From Campylobacterota bacterium (GTDB taxonomy: Bacteria > Campylobacterota > Campylobacteria > Campylobacterales > Sulfurovaceae), in contig JAADEQ010000094.1 in NCBI GenBank assembly GCA_013153345.1, positions 1 through 5,659 on the forward strand: a stretch of DNA of 5,659 nt. The letters run 5' to 3'. The notes below the pieces were generated by a model, which was not told the DNA's origin, made no database searches, and worked only from the letters and a program-made list of their open reading frames with translations. The position numbers and the translations under genes were made by a program. This document shows, piece after piece, positions 1 to 5,272 of the stretch (its first letter is position 1; every line of letters begins with the position of its first letter).

Positions 1-1
1 A

Positions 2-133
2 GAGCTATTTGGATGGTTTGAGATGGGCTCTACAATTGTAATTTTATCTCAAAAAGATGCAATAGAGTATAGAGTAAGACTTGACCAATATGTAAAATTT
101 GGAGAGGTTATAGGAGAGCTAAATGACAATTAA
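2..133 (+). CDS. psd: Phosphatidylserine decarboxylase, 3' end (partial)
   Basis: This is the last 43 codons of a gene entering from the left edge, ending in TAA. The peptide contains E-M-G-S-T, the counterpart of the L-G-S-T motif at which Psd proenzymes cleave themselves. The Ser codon at 29-31 would become the pyruvoyl prosthetic group, so everything after it is the complete small alpha chain of about 34 residues. The following Q-Y-V-K-F-G-E-x-I-G also fits the Psd C-terminus. The enzyme converts phosphatidylserine to phosphatidylethanolamine at the inner membrane. The stop overlaps the next gene by 11 bp, implying coupled translation. Only the C-terminal piece is visible, so overall length and subfamily cannot be judged, but the motif makes the call firm. 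Confidence 0.88.
   Translation, partial: ELFGWFEMGSTIVILSQKDAIEYRVRLDQYVKFGEVIGELNDN
112..116 (+). promoter_or_regulatory. Ribosome binding site inside psd
   Basis: AGGAG lies six bases before the ATG at 123 and inside the psd reading frame. It is a near-ideal Shine-Dalgarno sequence. It supports 123 as the true start of the Cache/membrane protein gene and hence the 11 bp overlap with psd. Confidence 0.65.
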
Positions 134-1025
134 AGAGATTGATGAGTTTGCCCAGATACGGCCAAAAGCTAGGGCCTACTTATGTTATCTTATGAGTAGA
201 GCAATTCCTAGTAGAGTTCCTGGAATTACACTCAAAGATATCAAAATTGGACTAAAAAGCCTTGCTAAAACTCTTCCCTATATTGAAGCAATGTATGTAT
301 TGGATAAAAATGGAAGACAGATTATAAATACTATTAGTATGAATCCAACCTATGCTAGAAAGGGTCAAGGGGAGAGTAGAAGCTCAAGAGCATACTACTA
401 TAAAGTAATTAAAGATAAAAAGTGTATTTTAACAGACCCCTACCCTTCAATTGAGAGCAATAAGCTAGTTGTAACTGCAGCCTATCCTGTATTTGATGAG
501 AAAGGAGAGCTCCTTTATATTGTATGTATTGATATTACTCTTGATAATCTATTAAAGATGATTCACCTCTCTTCAATTGACTCTATTACTGGAAGAGTAG
601 TAAAGTATGTATATGCAGCCTTCTCTTTAGCATTAGTTTGTGTTGCATTTTTACTCTTTTTAAAAGGGGTGCTTAACTTCTTATCACTTGGAGCAGACTT
701 TGCCCATATTGAGATAAAAAAGGTCTTTGAGTCTACCATTCTCTTAACCCTATCTTTAGCAATCTTTGATTTGGTAAAAGCGCTATTTGAAGAGGAGGTA
801 TTAGGAGAGCATCGAAAGCAACATGAGAGCGATATCCATAAAACAATGGTTAAGTTTTTAGGCTCAATTATTATTGCTCTATCAATTGAAGCATTAATGT
901 TGGTATTTAAGTTTGCTCTAACTGATTCTGGAAAGCTTCAATATGCAGTATTATTAATTGGAGGGATTACTGCTCTTTTAATTGGCCTTTCTATCTATAT
1001 TAAATCACTAACAAAGATTAAGTAA
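123..1025 (+). CDS. Cache/PDC-like sensor domain protein with four C-terminal membrane segments
   Basis: This is a 300-residue protein in two parts. Residues about 50-145 resemble a single Cache/PDC ligand-binding domain: I-E-A-M-Y-V-L-D-K-N-G (54-64), S-R-A-Y-Y-Y (88-93), D-P-Y-P-S (105-109), V-T-A-A-Y-P-V (117-123) and V-C-I-D-I-T-L (134-140). Residues about 162-180, 203-221, 245-266 and 273-293 form four hydrophobic segments. The loop between the second and third is charged (H-R-K-Q-H, 230-234) and probably cytoplasmic. There is no signal peptide or N-terminal membrane segment, so the sensor domain itself is predicted to be cytoplasmic, which is unusual for Cache domains. No kinase, GGDEF, chemoreceptor or other output domain is present. 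The membrane part distantly recalls PsiE-type four-helix proteins, but this is a weak impression. The ligand and role are unknown. It overlaps psd by 11 bp and the next gene by 1 bp, so it is an operon member. Confidence 0.72.
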   Translation: MTIKEIDEFAQIRPKARAYLCYLMSRAIPSRVPGITLKDIKIGLKSLAKTLPYIEAMYVLDKNGRQIINTISMNPTYARKGQGESRSSRAYYYKVIKDKKCILTDPYPSIESNKLVVTAAYPVFDEKGELLYIVCIDITLDNLLKMIHLSSIDSITGRVVKYVYAAFSLALVCVAFLLFLKGVLNFLSLGADFAHIEIKKVFESTILLTLSLAIFDLVKALFEEEVLGEHRKQHESDIHKTMVKFLGSIIIALSIEALMLVFKFALTDSGKLQYAVLLIGGITALLIGLSIYIKSLTKIK

Positions 1026-1633
1026 TGGTTGCTATTTTTGATTTAGATGGAACATTAGTTGATAGCTCAAATACTTTAGCAAATGCAATCAACTATGTAA
1101 GAGCAAAACTAAACCTCCCTCCCCTCCCAAAAGATGAGATTTTATACCATATAAACAATCCAAATACAAACTTAGCAAAATATTTTTATGAAAAAGAGAA
1201 TATAGAGCCCATATATGAGAAGTGGTTTAAAGAGTATTATAGTAAAAACCACAATAGAGAACTTGAGCTATTTGATGGGGTTGATTTAATGTTAAAAGAG
1301 CTAAAAGATAGCGGAGTAAAGTTAGCTTTAGCTACTAATGGATATAGAGACTCTACTCTTGAAGCACTCTCTTATCTAAATTTAAAAGAGCATTTTGATA
1401 AGATTATGACCTTTGAAGATGTAAAAAATCCAAAACCAGCTCCAGATATGCTACTAAAGATATTAAAAGAGCTAAATCTGCCTAACTCAAAAGCCATATT
1501 TATAGGAGATAGTCAAAGAGATTATTTAGCTAGCAAGGAAGCAGATATAGAGTTTATTGGAGTAGATTTTATAAATAAAAAAAGCTCTGCTAATGATGTT
1601 AAAGAGGCAATTAAAGAGTATTTTAAGATTTAA
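1025..1633 (+). CDS. HAD-superfamily phosphatase, phosphoglycolate phosphatase-like
   Basis: This 202-residue soluble protein carries all four HAD motifs. Motif I is D-L-D-G-T-L-V-D-S (6-14), with nucleophile Asp6 and acid/base Asp8. Motif II is A-T-N-G (103-106), with Thr104. Motif III is the Lys in N-P-K-P-A-P-D (Lys137). Motif IV is G-D-S-Q-R-D (161-166), with Asp162 and Asp166 for magnesium. A helical C1 cap fits between motif I and about residue 80. Length and motifs match the Gph/PpaX/beta-phosphoglucomutase group. Such enzymes hydrolyse small phosphomonoesters such as 2-phosphoglycolate, but substrate cannot be read from sequence. The ATG overlaps the stop of the upstream gene by one base (TAATG). 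The upstream Shine-Dalgarno is poor, so translation probably depends on re-initiation. Its operon position does not reveal a specific pathway. Confidence 0.85.
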   Translation: MVAIFDLDGTLVDSSNTLANAINYVRAKLNLPPLPKDEILYHINNPNTNLAKYFYEKENIEPIYEKWFKEYYSKNHNRELELFDGVDLMLKELKDSGVKLALATNGYRDSTLEALSYLNLKEHFDKIMTFEDVKNPKPAPDMLLKILKELNLPNSKAIFIGDSQRDYLASKEADIEFIGVDFINKKSSANDVKEAIKEYFKI

Positions 1634-1649
1634 AAGATATGAGTTTTGG

Positions 1650-1655
1650 TAAAAT
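1650..1655 (+). promoter_or_regulatory. Possible -10 element for hemL
   Basis: TAAAAT preceded by TTGG lies in the only non-overlapping gap of the plus-strand block. Transcription would begin near 1661-1662, giving a leader of about 12 bases to the hemL start. No -35 is recognisable, which is common in Campylobacterota housekeeping promoters. AT-rich sequence produces such boxes by chance, so this is tentative. Confidence 0.3.
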
Positions 1656-1663
1656 TTTAATAA

Positions 1664-1670
1664 AAAAGGG
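1664..1670 (+). promoter_or_regulatory. Ribosome binding site of hemL
   Basis: AAAAGGG precedes three clustered candidate start codons: TTG 1671 (no spacer), ATG 1674 (3 bases) and GTG 1677 (6 bases). TTG at 1671 abuts the Shine-Dalgarno and is physically unlikely. ATG is preferred by codon strength and GTG by spacing. Confidence 0.55.
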
Positions 1671-1673
1671 TTG

Positions 1674-2963
1674 ATGGTGAATTTGCAAAAGAGTCAACAA
1701 GCATTTGAAGAGGCAAAAAGATATATTCCAGGAGGAGTAGACTCTCCTGTTAGAGCATTTAATAGTGTTGGAGGAACCCCTCCTTTTATTGAAAGAGGCC
1801 AAGGGGCATATCTGTTTGATATTGATGGAAATAGATATATAGATTATGTTCAAAGCTGGGGGCCTTTAATTTTTGGCCATTGTGATAAAGATATAGAGGA
1901 GGCTATAATTGATAGAGTAAAAAAGGGGGTTAGCTTTGGAGCTCCAACAGAGTTAGAGACTCAATTAGCAAAAGAGATTGTCTCTTTATTTGATTCAGTC
2001 GATAAGATTAGATTTGTAAATTCTGGGACTGAAGCTGTAATGAGTGCTTTAAGACTTGCTAGAGGCTATACTGCAAAAGATGATATAGTAAAGTTTGCAG
2101 GGTGCTACCATGGCCATAGCGACTCTTTATTAGTAAGCGCTGGAAGTGGAGCAGCAACATTTGGAACTCCTAGCAGTCCAGGTGTGCCAGCTGATTTAAC
2201 AAAACATACTCTAATAGCAAAATATAATGATATAGAGAGTGTAAAGAGATGCTTTAAAGATAGCAAAAATATTGCAGCAGTAATTATTGAGCCAATTGCT
2301 GGAAATATGGGATTAGTGCCAGCTGATAAAGAGTTTTTAGAAGAGCTTAGAAAACTTTGTGATGAGAATAATACCCTTTTGATATTTGATGAGGTGATGA
2401 GTGGATTTAGAGCATCTTTAAAGGGAGCTCAAGGGATTGTAGATATAAAACCAGATTTAGTAACCTTTGGAAAGGTTATTGGAGGAGGAATGCCAGTTGG
2501 AGCTTTTGGAGGAAAAGAAGAGATTATGAAGTGGCTATCTCCAGAAGGGCCAGTCTATCAAGCAGGAACCTTAAGTGGAAATCCAGTAGCAATGGCAGCT
2601 GGTATTGCAACTATTAATAAACTCAAAACAAATCCAGCTATTTATGTAGAGCTTAGCAAAAAGGCAAAAAGATTAATGGAGGGGTTTCAAGCAGCAGCTG
2701 ATGCAGAAGAGATTCCATTTGTAACAGAGGTTAGGGGCTCTATGTTTGGATTCTTCTTTAGTGATAAGGTTGTTAAAAACTTTGATGATGCTCTTGAGAA
2801 TGACCAAAAGAGATTTGCAAGATTTCATAAAGAGATGTTAAAAAGAGGAATCTATCTTGCTTGTTCACCTTTTGAAACAGGCTTTATTAGCACTGCCATT
2901 AGTGATGATATGATAGAAGAGACTATCTTAGCAGCATATGAAGTTATGAGAGAGATTGCTTAA
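1674..2963 (+). CDS. hemL: Glutamate-1-semialdehyde 2,1-aminomutase
   Basis: This 429-residue protein is full length for the family. It is a cytoplasmic PLP enzyme that isomerises glutamate-1-semialdehyde to 5-aminolevulinate, the last step of the C5 route to heme and other tetrapyrroles; glutamyl-tRNA reductase (HemA) supplies the substrate. Visible signatures, numbered from the ATG, are [11 protein letters not shown] near 19-29, N-S-G-T-E-A (116-121, PLP phosphate), Y-H-G-H (146-149), the gating-loop stretch G-S-G-A-A-T-F-G (157-164) with S-P-G-V-P (168-172), F-D-E-V (238-241, Asp239 to the pyridine nitrogen) and T-F-G-K-V-I-G-G-G (264-272, catalytic Lys267). The G-S-G-A-A-T-F-G stretch separates it from acetylornithine and related aminotransferases. 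TTG 1671 would add one residue and GTG 1677 would remove one. The 3' end overlaps the next ATG by one base. Confidence 0.97.
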   Translation: MVNLQKSQQAFEEAKRYIPGGVDSPVRAFNSVGGTPPFIERGQGAYLFDIDGNRYIDYVQSWGPLIFGHCDKDIEEAIIDRVKKGVSFGAPTELETQLAKEIVSLFDSVDKIRFVNSGTEAVMSALRLARGYTAKDDIVKFAGCYHGHSDSLLVSAGSGAATFGTPSSPGVPADLTKHTLIAKYNDIESVKRCFKDSKNIAAVIIEPIAGNMGLVPADKEFLEELRKLCDENNTLLIFDEVMSGFRASLKGAQGIVDIKPDLVTFGKVIGGGMPVGAFGGKEEIMKWLSPEGPVYQAGTLSGNPVAMAAGIATINKLKTNPAIYVELSKKAKRLMEGFQAAADAEEIPFVTEVRGSMFGFFFSDKVVKNFDDALENDQKRFARFHKEMLKRGIYLACSPFETGFISTAISDDMIEETILAAYEVMREIA

Positions 2964-3262
2964 TGCAAGAGCAAAATCAACAAGAGCCAAAATATCAAAA
3001 GGTAGTTGCTGCAGCTGATGTATTGAGCCTAGGAATCTCAATTGTAGTGGCAATTCTTATTGGAGTTGCACTTGGATATTGGATGGAAAAGCTTTTTAAT
3101 AACCATTGGCTCTTTTGGTTAGGTGTATTTTGGGGAATAGGAGCGGCAATATTAAATATCTATAAAGCCTATAAAAAGCAGCAAAAAGAGCTTGATGAGT
3201 TAGCAAAAGACCCAAAATATGCTAAAAGAAGATATGATAGTAGTGATGAGGATGATTGGTAG
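2963..3262 (+). CDS. atpZ: AtpZ/AtpI-family membrane protein (F1Fo ATP synthase accessory)
   Basis: This 99-residue inner-membrane protein has two membrane helices, about residues 19-39 (with L-G-I-S-I-V-V-A and I-G-V-A-L-G-Y-W) and 48-69 (W-L-F-W-L-G-V-F-W-G-I-G-A-A). They are flanked by a polar N-terminus and a charged, acidic-ended C-terminus (D-S-S-D-E-D-D-W). The G-x-x-L-G-Y-W-x-E-K-L and G-x-x-x-G-A-A-x-N-x-Y pattern is typical of the AtpZ family. Family members are linked to F1Fo ATP synthase. In some Bacillus, AtpZ with AtpI is reported to support assembly and divalent cation uptake. No ATP synthase genes are in the window, so the link is by family only. The start is the ATG overlapping the hemL stop (TAATG), with GAGAGA nine bases before it. 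It is translationally coupled to both neighbours. Confidence 0.82.
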   Translation: MQEQNQQEPKYQKVVAAADVLSLGISIVVAILIGVALGYWMEKLFNNHWLFWLGVFWGIGAAILNIYKAYKKQQKELDELAKDPKYAKRRYDSSDEDDW

Positions 3263-3768
3263 TGTTAAAGAGGCTAATTTTAATATATATAGGAGTATTT
3301 CTTATTGGCAGCTCTTTGCTATTTTTAATGGTAGATAAAGGGGCTCTTTTTAGCTATATGGTAGCTTTTATCTCTTCCTCTATTGTTATATTAGCTACCT
3401 TTAAGAGCTATGAAAATATAGTAAAAAAGCGTTTAGCAATAGATAATAGAGCCTTTGAGATAGATGATAGAGACTATATTAGTAAAATAGAAGACCCATA
3501 TAATTTAGATGAAGACAATGAAGAGATAGATTTAAAAGAGGCTATAAAAGAGGAGAAAAAGAGATTAAAATCGCAAACCTCTTTAAAAGAGGCTGCAATT
3601 ACTGGGGGTAAAGGATTTAGTTTTAATAGAATCGTTGCATATGGGGTATTAGTTGCTGGTTTTTTATTTCTATTAAATAGAGGCTATTTAAATCTATATT
3701 TTTATCTACCAGCACTAATAATACCAAATTTGATTGCTGTCATATATTTTGCATCTGAGAAAAAATAA
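3262..3768 (+). CDS. Four-helix membrane protein with acidic central loop, possible diverged AtpI
   Basis: This 168-residue protein starts at GTG, overlapping the AtpZ stop by one base (TAGTG). GAGG lies ten bases upstream. A TTG at 3256 would extend it by two residues but would need a tighter spacer and a longer overlap. Hydrophobic segments lie at about residues 3-23, 28-46, 123-138 and 143-164. Between the helix pairs is a roughly 70-residue, highly charged, Asp/Glu/Lys-rich loop (about 50-121) that looks partly helical and is probably cytoplasmic. I do not recognise a named family. I recall that small membrane proteins follow hemL in Campylobacter too. The 2+2 helix layout directly after an AtpZ gene suggests an AtpI-like subunit with an insertion. 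That is inference from topology and position, not from a conserved motif. Confidence 0.78.
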   Translation: MLKRLILIYIGVFLIGSSLLFLMVDKGALFSYMVAFISSSIVILATFKSYENIVKKRLAIDNRAFEIDDRDYISKIEDPYNLDEDNEEIDLKEAIKEEKKRLKSQTSLKEAAITGGKGFSFNRIVAYGVLVAGFLFLLNRGYLNLYFYLPALIIPNLIAVIYFASEKK

Positions 3769-3777
3769 TATTATAAT
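3749..3777 (+). promoter_or_regulatory. Putative sigma-70 promoter of the small anchored protein gene
   Basis: A perfect TATAAT at 3772-3777 is preceded, with a 17-base spacer, by TTGCAT at 3749-3754, a partial match to TTGACA inside the end of the upstream gene. Transcription would begin near 3784, leaving about 18 bases before the TTG start with the ribosome site between them. AT richness makes chance matches common, but the full arrangement is coherent. Confidence 0.5.
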
Positions 3778-3788
3778 TTTAAAAACAA

Positions 3789-3795
3789 TAAGGGA
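3789..3795 (+). promoter_or_regulatory. Ribosome binding site supporting a TTG start
   Basis: TAAGGGA lies six bases before the TTG at 3802. Motif and spacing are near ideal. This is the main reason for accepting the rare TTG as the start codon. Confidence 0.65.
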
Positions 3796-3801
3796 TTATC
3801 T

Positions 3802-4254
3802 TTGAAGATAAAAAAAGGATATATACTCTTAGCAATTATTGCTATAATAATTTATAACTACAACAACTATAAAAAGCTAAAAGAAAAAGAGTTCTATACC
3901 AATATTTTAAACCAACATATAACCAATATTAGACACCAAGACTACTTTGCTATCCACTCCAATCTAGATGGAAATTTAAGCAAAGAGATATCAATTGAAG
4001 ATATAAAAAAGTTCACTCAAGCAGCAAATATTAAAAAAAGAGATAAAATTATCCTAAATGAAATCAATAAAGATGAGAACAAAATTGAGTTAATTGGAGA
4101 GTTAGTTCAAGAAAATGGCAAAAAAGATATCAACTTTACTATTGTAAAATATGAGAATGAGTTTAAAGTTTTATCTCAAAAGATAGGAGATAATGCTCTA
4201 AAGCCCTCTAAAGTCTCCTTTCCAATTATAGAAAATGCTAAGAGAGCAAAATAG
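3802..4254 (+). CDS. Small membrane-anchored protein of unknown function
   Basis: This 150-residue protein starts at TTG, supported by the ribosome site just upstream. A short basic N-terminus (K-I-K-K) is followed by one hydrophobic segment at about residues 6-19 (I-L-L-A-I-I-A-I-I-I), then Asn/Tyr/Lys-rich sequence. There is no lipobox and no clear signal peptidase site, so I infer an uncleaved inner-membrane anchor with a periplasmic domain (about 24-150). That domain looks alpha then beta: a helical first half (about 27-78) and alternating strands with I-E-L-I-G-E-L-V, I-N-F-T-I-V-K-Y and F-K-V-L-S-Q-K (about 94-127). This recalls small NTF2-like or DUF4878-like folds, but no family is recognised. 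It probably has its own promoter. Its last 17 bases overlap the convergent lpxB gene. Confidence 0.75.
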   Translation: MKIKKGYILLAIIAIIIYNYNNYKKLKEKEFYTNILNQHITNIRHQDYFAIHSNLDGNLSKEISIEDIKKFTQAANIKKRDKIILNEINKDENKIELIGELVQENGKKDINFTIVKYENEFKVLSQKIGDNALKPSKVSFPIIENAKRAK

Positions 4255-5272
4255 AAGCTACATTTTTTGCACTCCCCTCCTTTAAATATTCCCTTAAAAT
4301 TTTGGAGTTAGCTACAAAGTTATCAAAATTAAACCTCTTAAACTCCTCTAAAAGATTACTAGCAGTTACTTCCTCTTGAATTAATTCAGGATGCATCGGC
4401 TCTCTTTGCATCTTTTCAAAAAATATATTAGCTAATCCTATATAGTTTAATTTTATTAGATGCTTTCCAATAAAGTAATCTATTGGTTTTGCTTTATAGG
4501 CCAATATAAAAGGAGTCCCCATAATAGCAGCCTCTAAAGTAGCAGTCCCTGAACAGATAAAAGCAAAATCTGCCTCTTTTAGAGCCTCTTGGGAGTTATA
4601 AAAAATCTCAAATCCACTAATATCACCATATAAAGAGAGACTATTTTTTAGATGAGGAGGAATTGCCAAAAGAGCCCTTTTTCCAATCTTTTTTGCTACT
4701 TCTTTAAAAATTGGCATTAAATACCTTATCTCACTCTTTCTACTACCGGGCATAAACAAAATAGTGTTAGGCTCTTTAGCAGTAGAGTCTTTATACTCTT
4801 TTATTTGGTCTAAAAGGGGGTGACCCACATATTTAATATTTGCCTCTTTTGGATAAATCTCTTTTTCAAAAGGCAAAATAGAGAGCAAATTATCACAATA
4901 TTTAGATAAAGAATAGACTCGCCCTCTTCTCCATGCCCATGCTTGAGGAAGAATATAGTAGTTAATCTCAACCTTTGGGTTTGCTCTTTTTATCTTTTTG
5001 GCTAAAGGGAGATTAAAACCTGAGCTATCAATTAATAGCACCTTATCAGCCTCAAAGCTATAATCAACCATCAAATTAGCCAATTTATAAAAAAAAGGAA
5101 GCTTTTTTATTGCATCCTTAAACCCCATAATAGCCTCTCTTTGCAAATCAATCCCCCCAGAATCTAGATTTGAATCAAATATTCCTAAAAGCTTATAAGA
5201 GGGTAAATAGGAAAGAAGAGACTTTAAATGAAGATTTGCTGAAGACTCAATTGCACTAACTAAGAGCTTCAT
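4238..5272 (-). CDS. lpxB: Lipid A disaccharide synthase
   Basis: This 344-residue peripheral inner-membrane glycosyltransferase (GT19) condenses UDP-2,3-diacylglucosamine with lipid X to form the disaccharide backbone of lipid A. Motifs are E-S-S-A-N-L-H (9-15, in place of G-E-x-S-G-D in enterics; as I recall, usual in Campylobacterota), I-M-G-F with I-K-K-L-P (48-59), I-D-S-S-G-F-N (81-87), P-Q-A-W-A-W-R (109-115), L-P-F-E-K (133-137), V-G-H-P-L-L-D (149-155), P-G-S-R-K-S-E-I (175-182) and S-G-T-A-T-L-E-A-A (241-249). The I-D-S-S-G-F-N Asp and the P-G-S-R Arg probably match the residues essential in characterised LpxB. It is somewhat shorter than the 360-380 residues usual in other Proteobacteria, but all motifs are present. 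Its ATG overlaps the upstream stop by four bases (ATGA). Its 3' end overlaps the opposing gene by 17 bp. Confidence 0.95.
   Translation of the reverse strand: MKLLVSAIESSANLHLKSLLSYLPSYKLLGIFDSNLDSGGIDLQREAIMGFKDAIKKLPFFYKLANLMVDYSFEADKVLLIDSSGFNLPLAKKIKRANPKVEINYYILPQAWAWRRGRVYSLSKYCDNLLSILPFEKEIYPKEANIKYVGHPLLDQIKEYKDSTAKEPNTILFMPGSRKSEIRYLMPIFKEVAKKIGKRALLAIPPHLKNSLSLYGDISGFEIFYNSQEALKEADFAFICSGTATLEAAIMGTPFILAYKAKPIDYFIGKHLIKLNYIGLANIFFEKMQREPMHPELIQEEVTASNLLEEFKRFNFDNFVANSKILREYLKEGSAKNVASILLS
4242..4274. terminator. Imperfect hairpin at the convergent gene ends
   Basis: GAGAGCAAAA (4242-4251) can pair with TTTTGCACTC (4265-4274), with a single A/A mismatch and a 13-base loop. The loop holds the plus-strand stop codon and a small TAG/CTA inner pairing. 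The stem sits astride the meeting point of two convergent genes, where a bidirectional terminator would be expected. Neither side has a clean U-run after the stem, so terminator function is uncertain. Confidence 0.3.

Noticed and set aside
1113..1130. C-rich stretch in the HAD gene as a phase-variable tract
   Set aside because: It is broken into runs of three or four C separated by T and simply encodes L-P-P-L-P. No long homopolymer is present.
1671..1673. TTG at 1671 as the hemL start
   Set aside because: It directly abuts the GGG of the ribosome site, leaving no spacer, and is immediately followed by an ATG.
1623..1853. Minus-strand open frame of 76 codons opposite the hemL start
   Set aside because: It lies mostly opposite the well-supported N-terminus of hemL, has no recognisable domain and no convincing ribosome site. 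It is a shadow frame.
3256..3261. TTG at 3256 as the start of the four-helix membrane protein
   Set aside because: GTG at 3262 gives the same one-base stop/start overlap seen at neighbouring junctions. TTG would leave only about four bases after GAGG and lengthen the overlap.
4992..5106. A/T-rich inverted segments within lpxB as terminators
   Set aside because: They sit inside a continuous conserved coding region and have no GC-rich stem.
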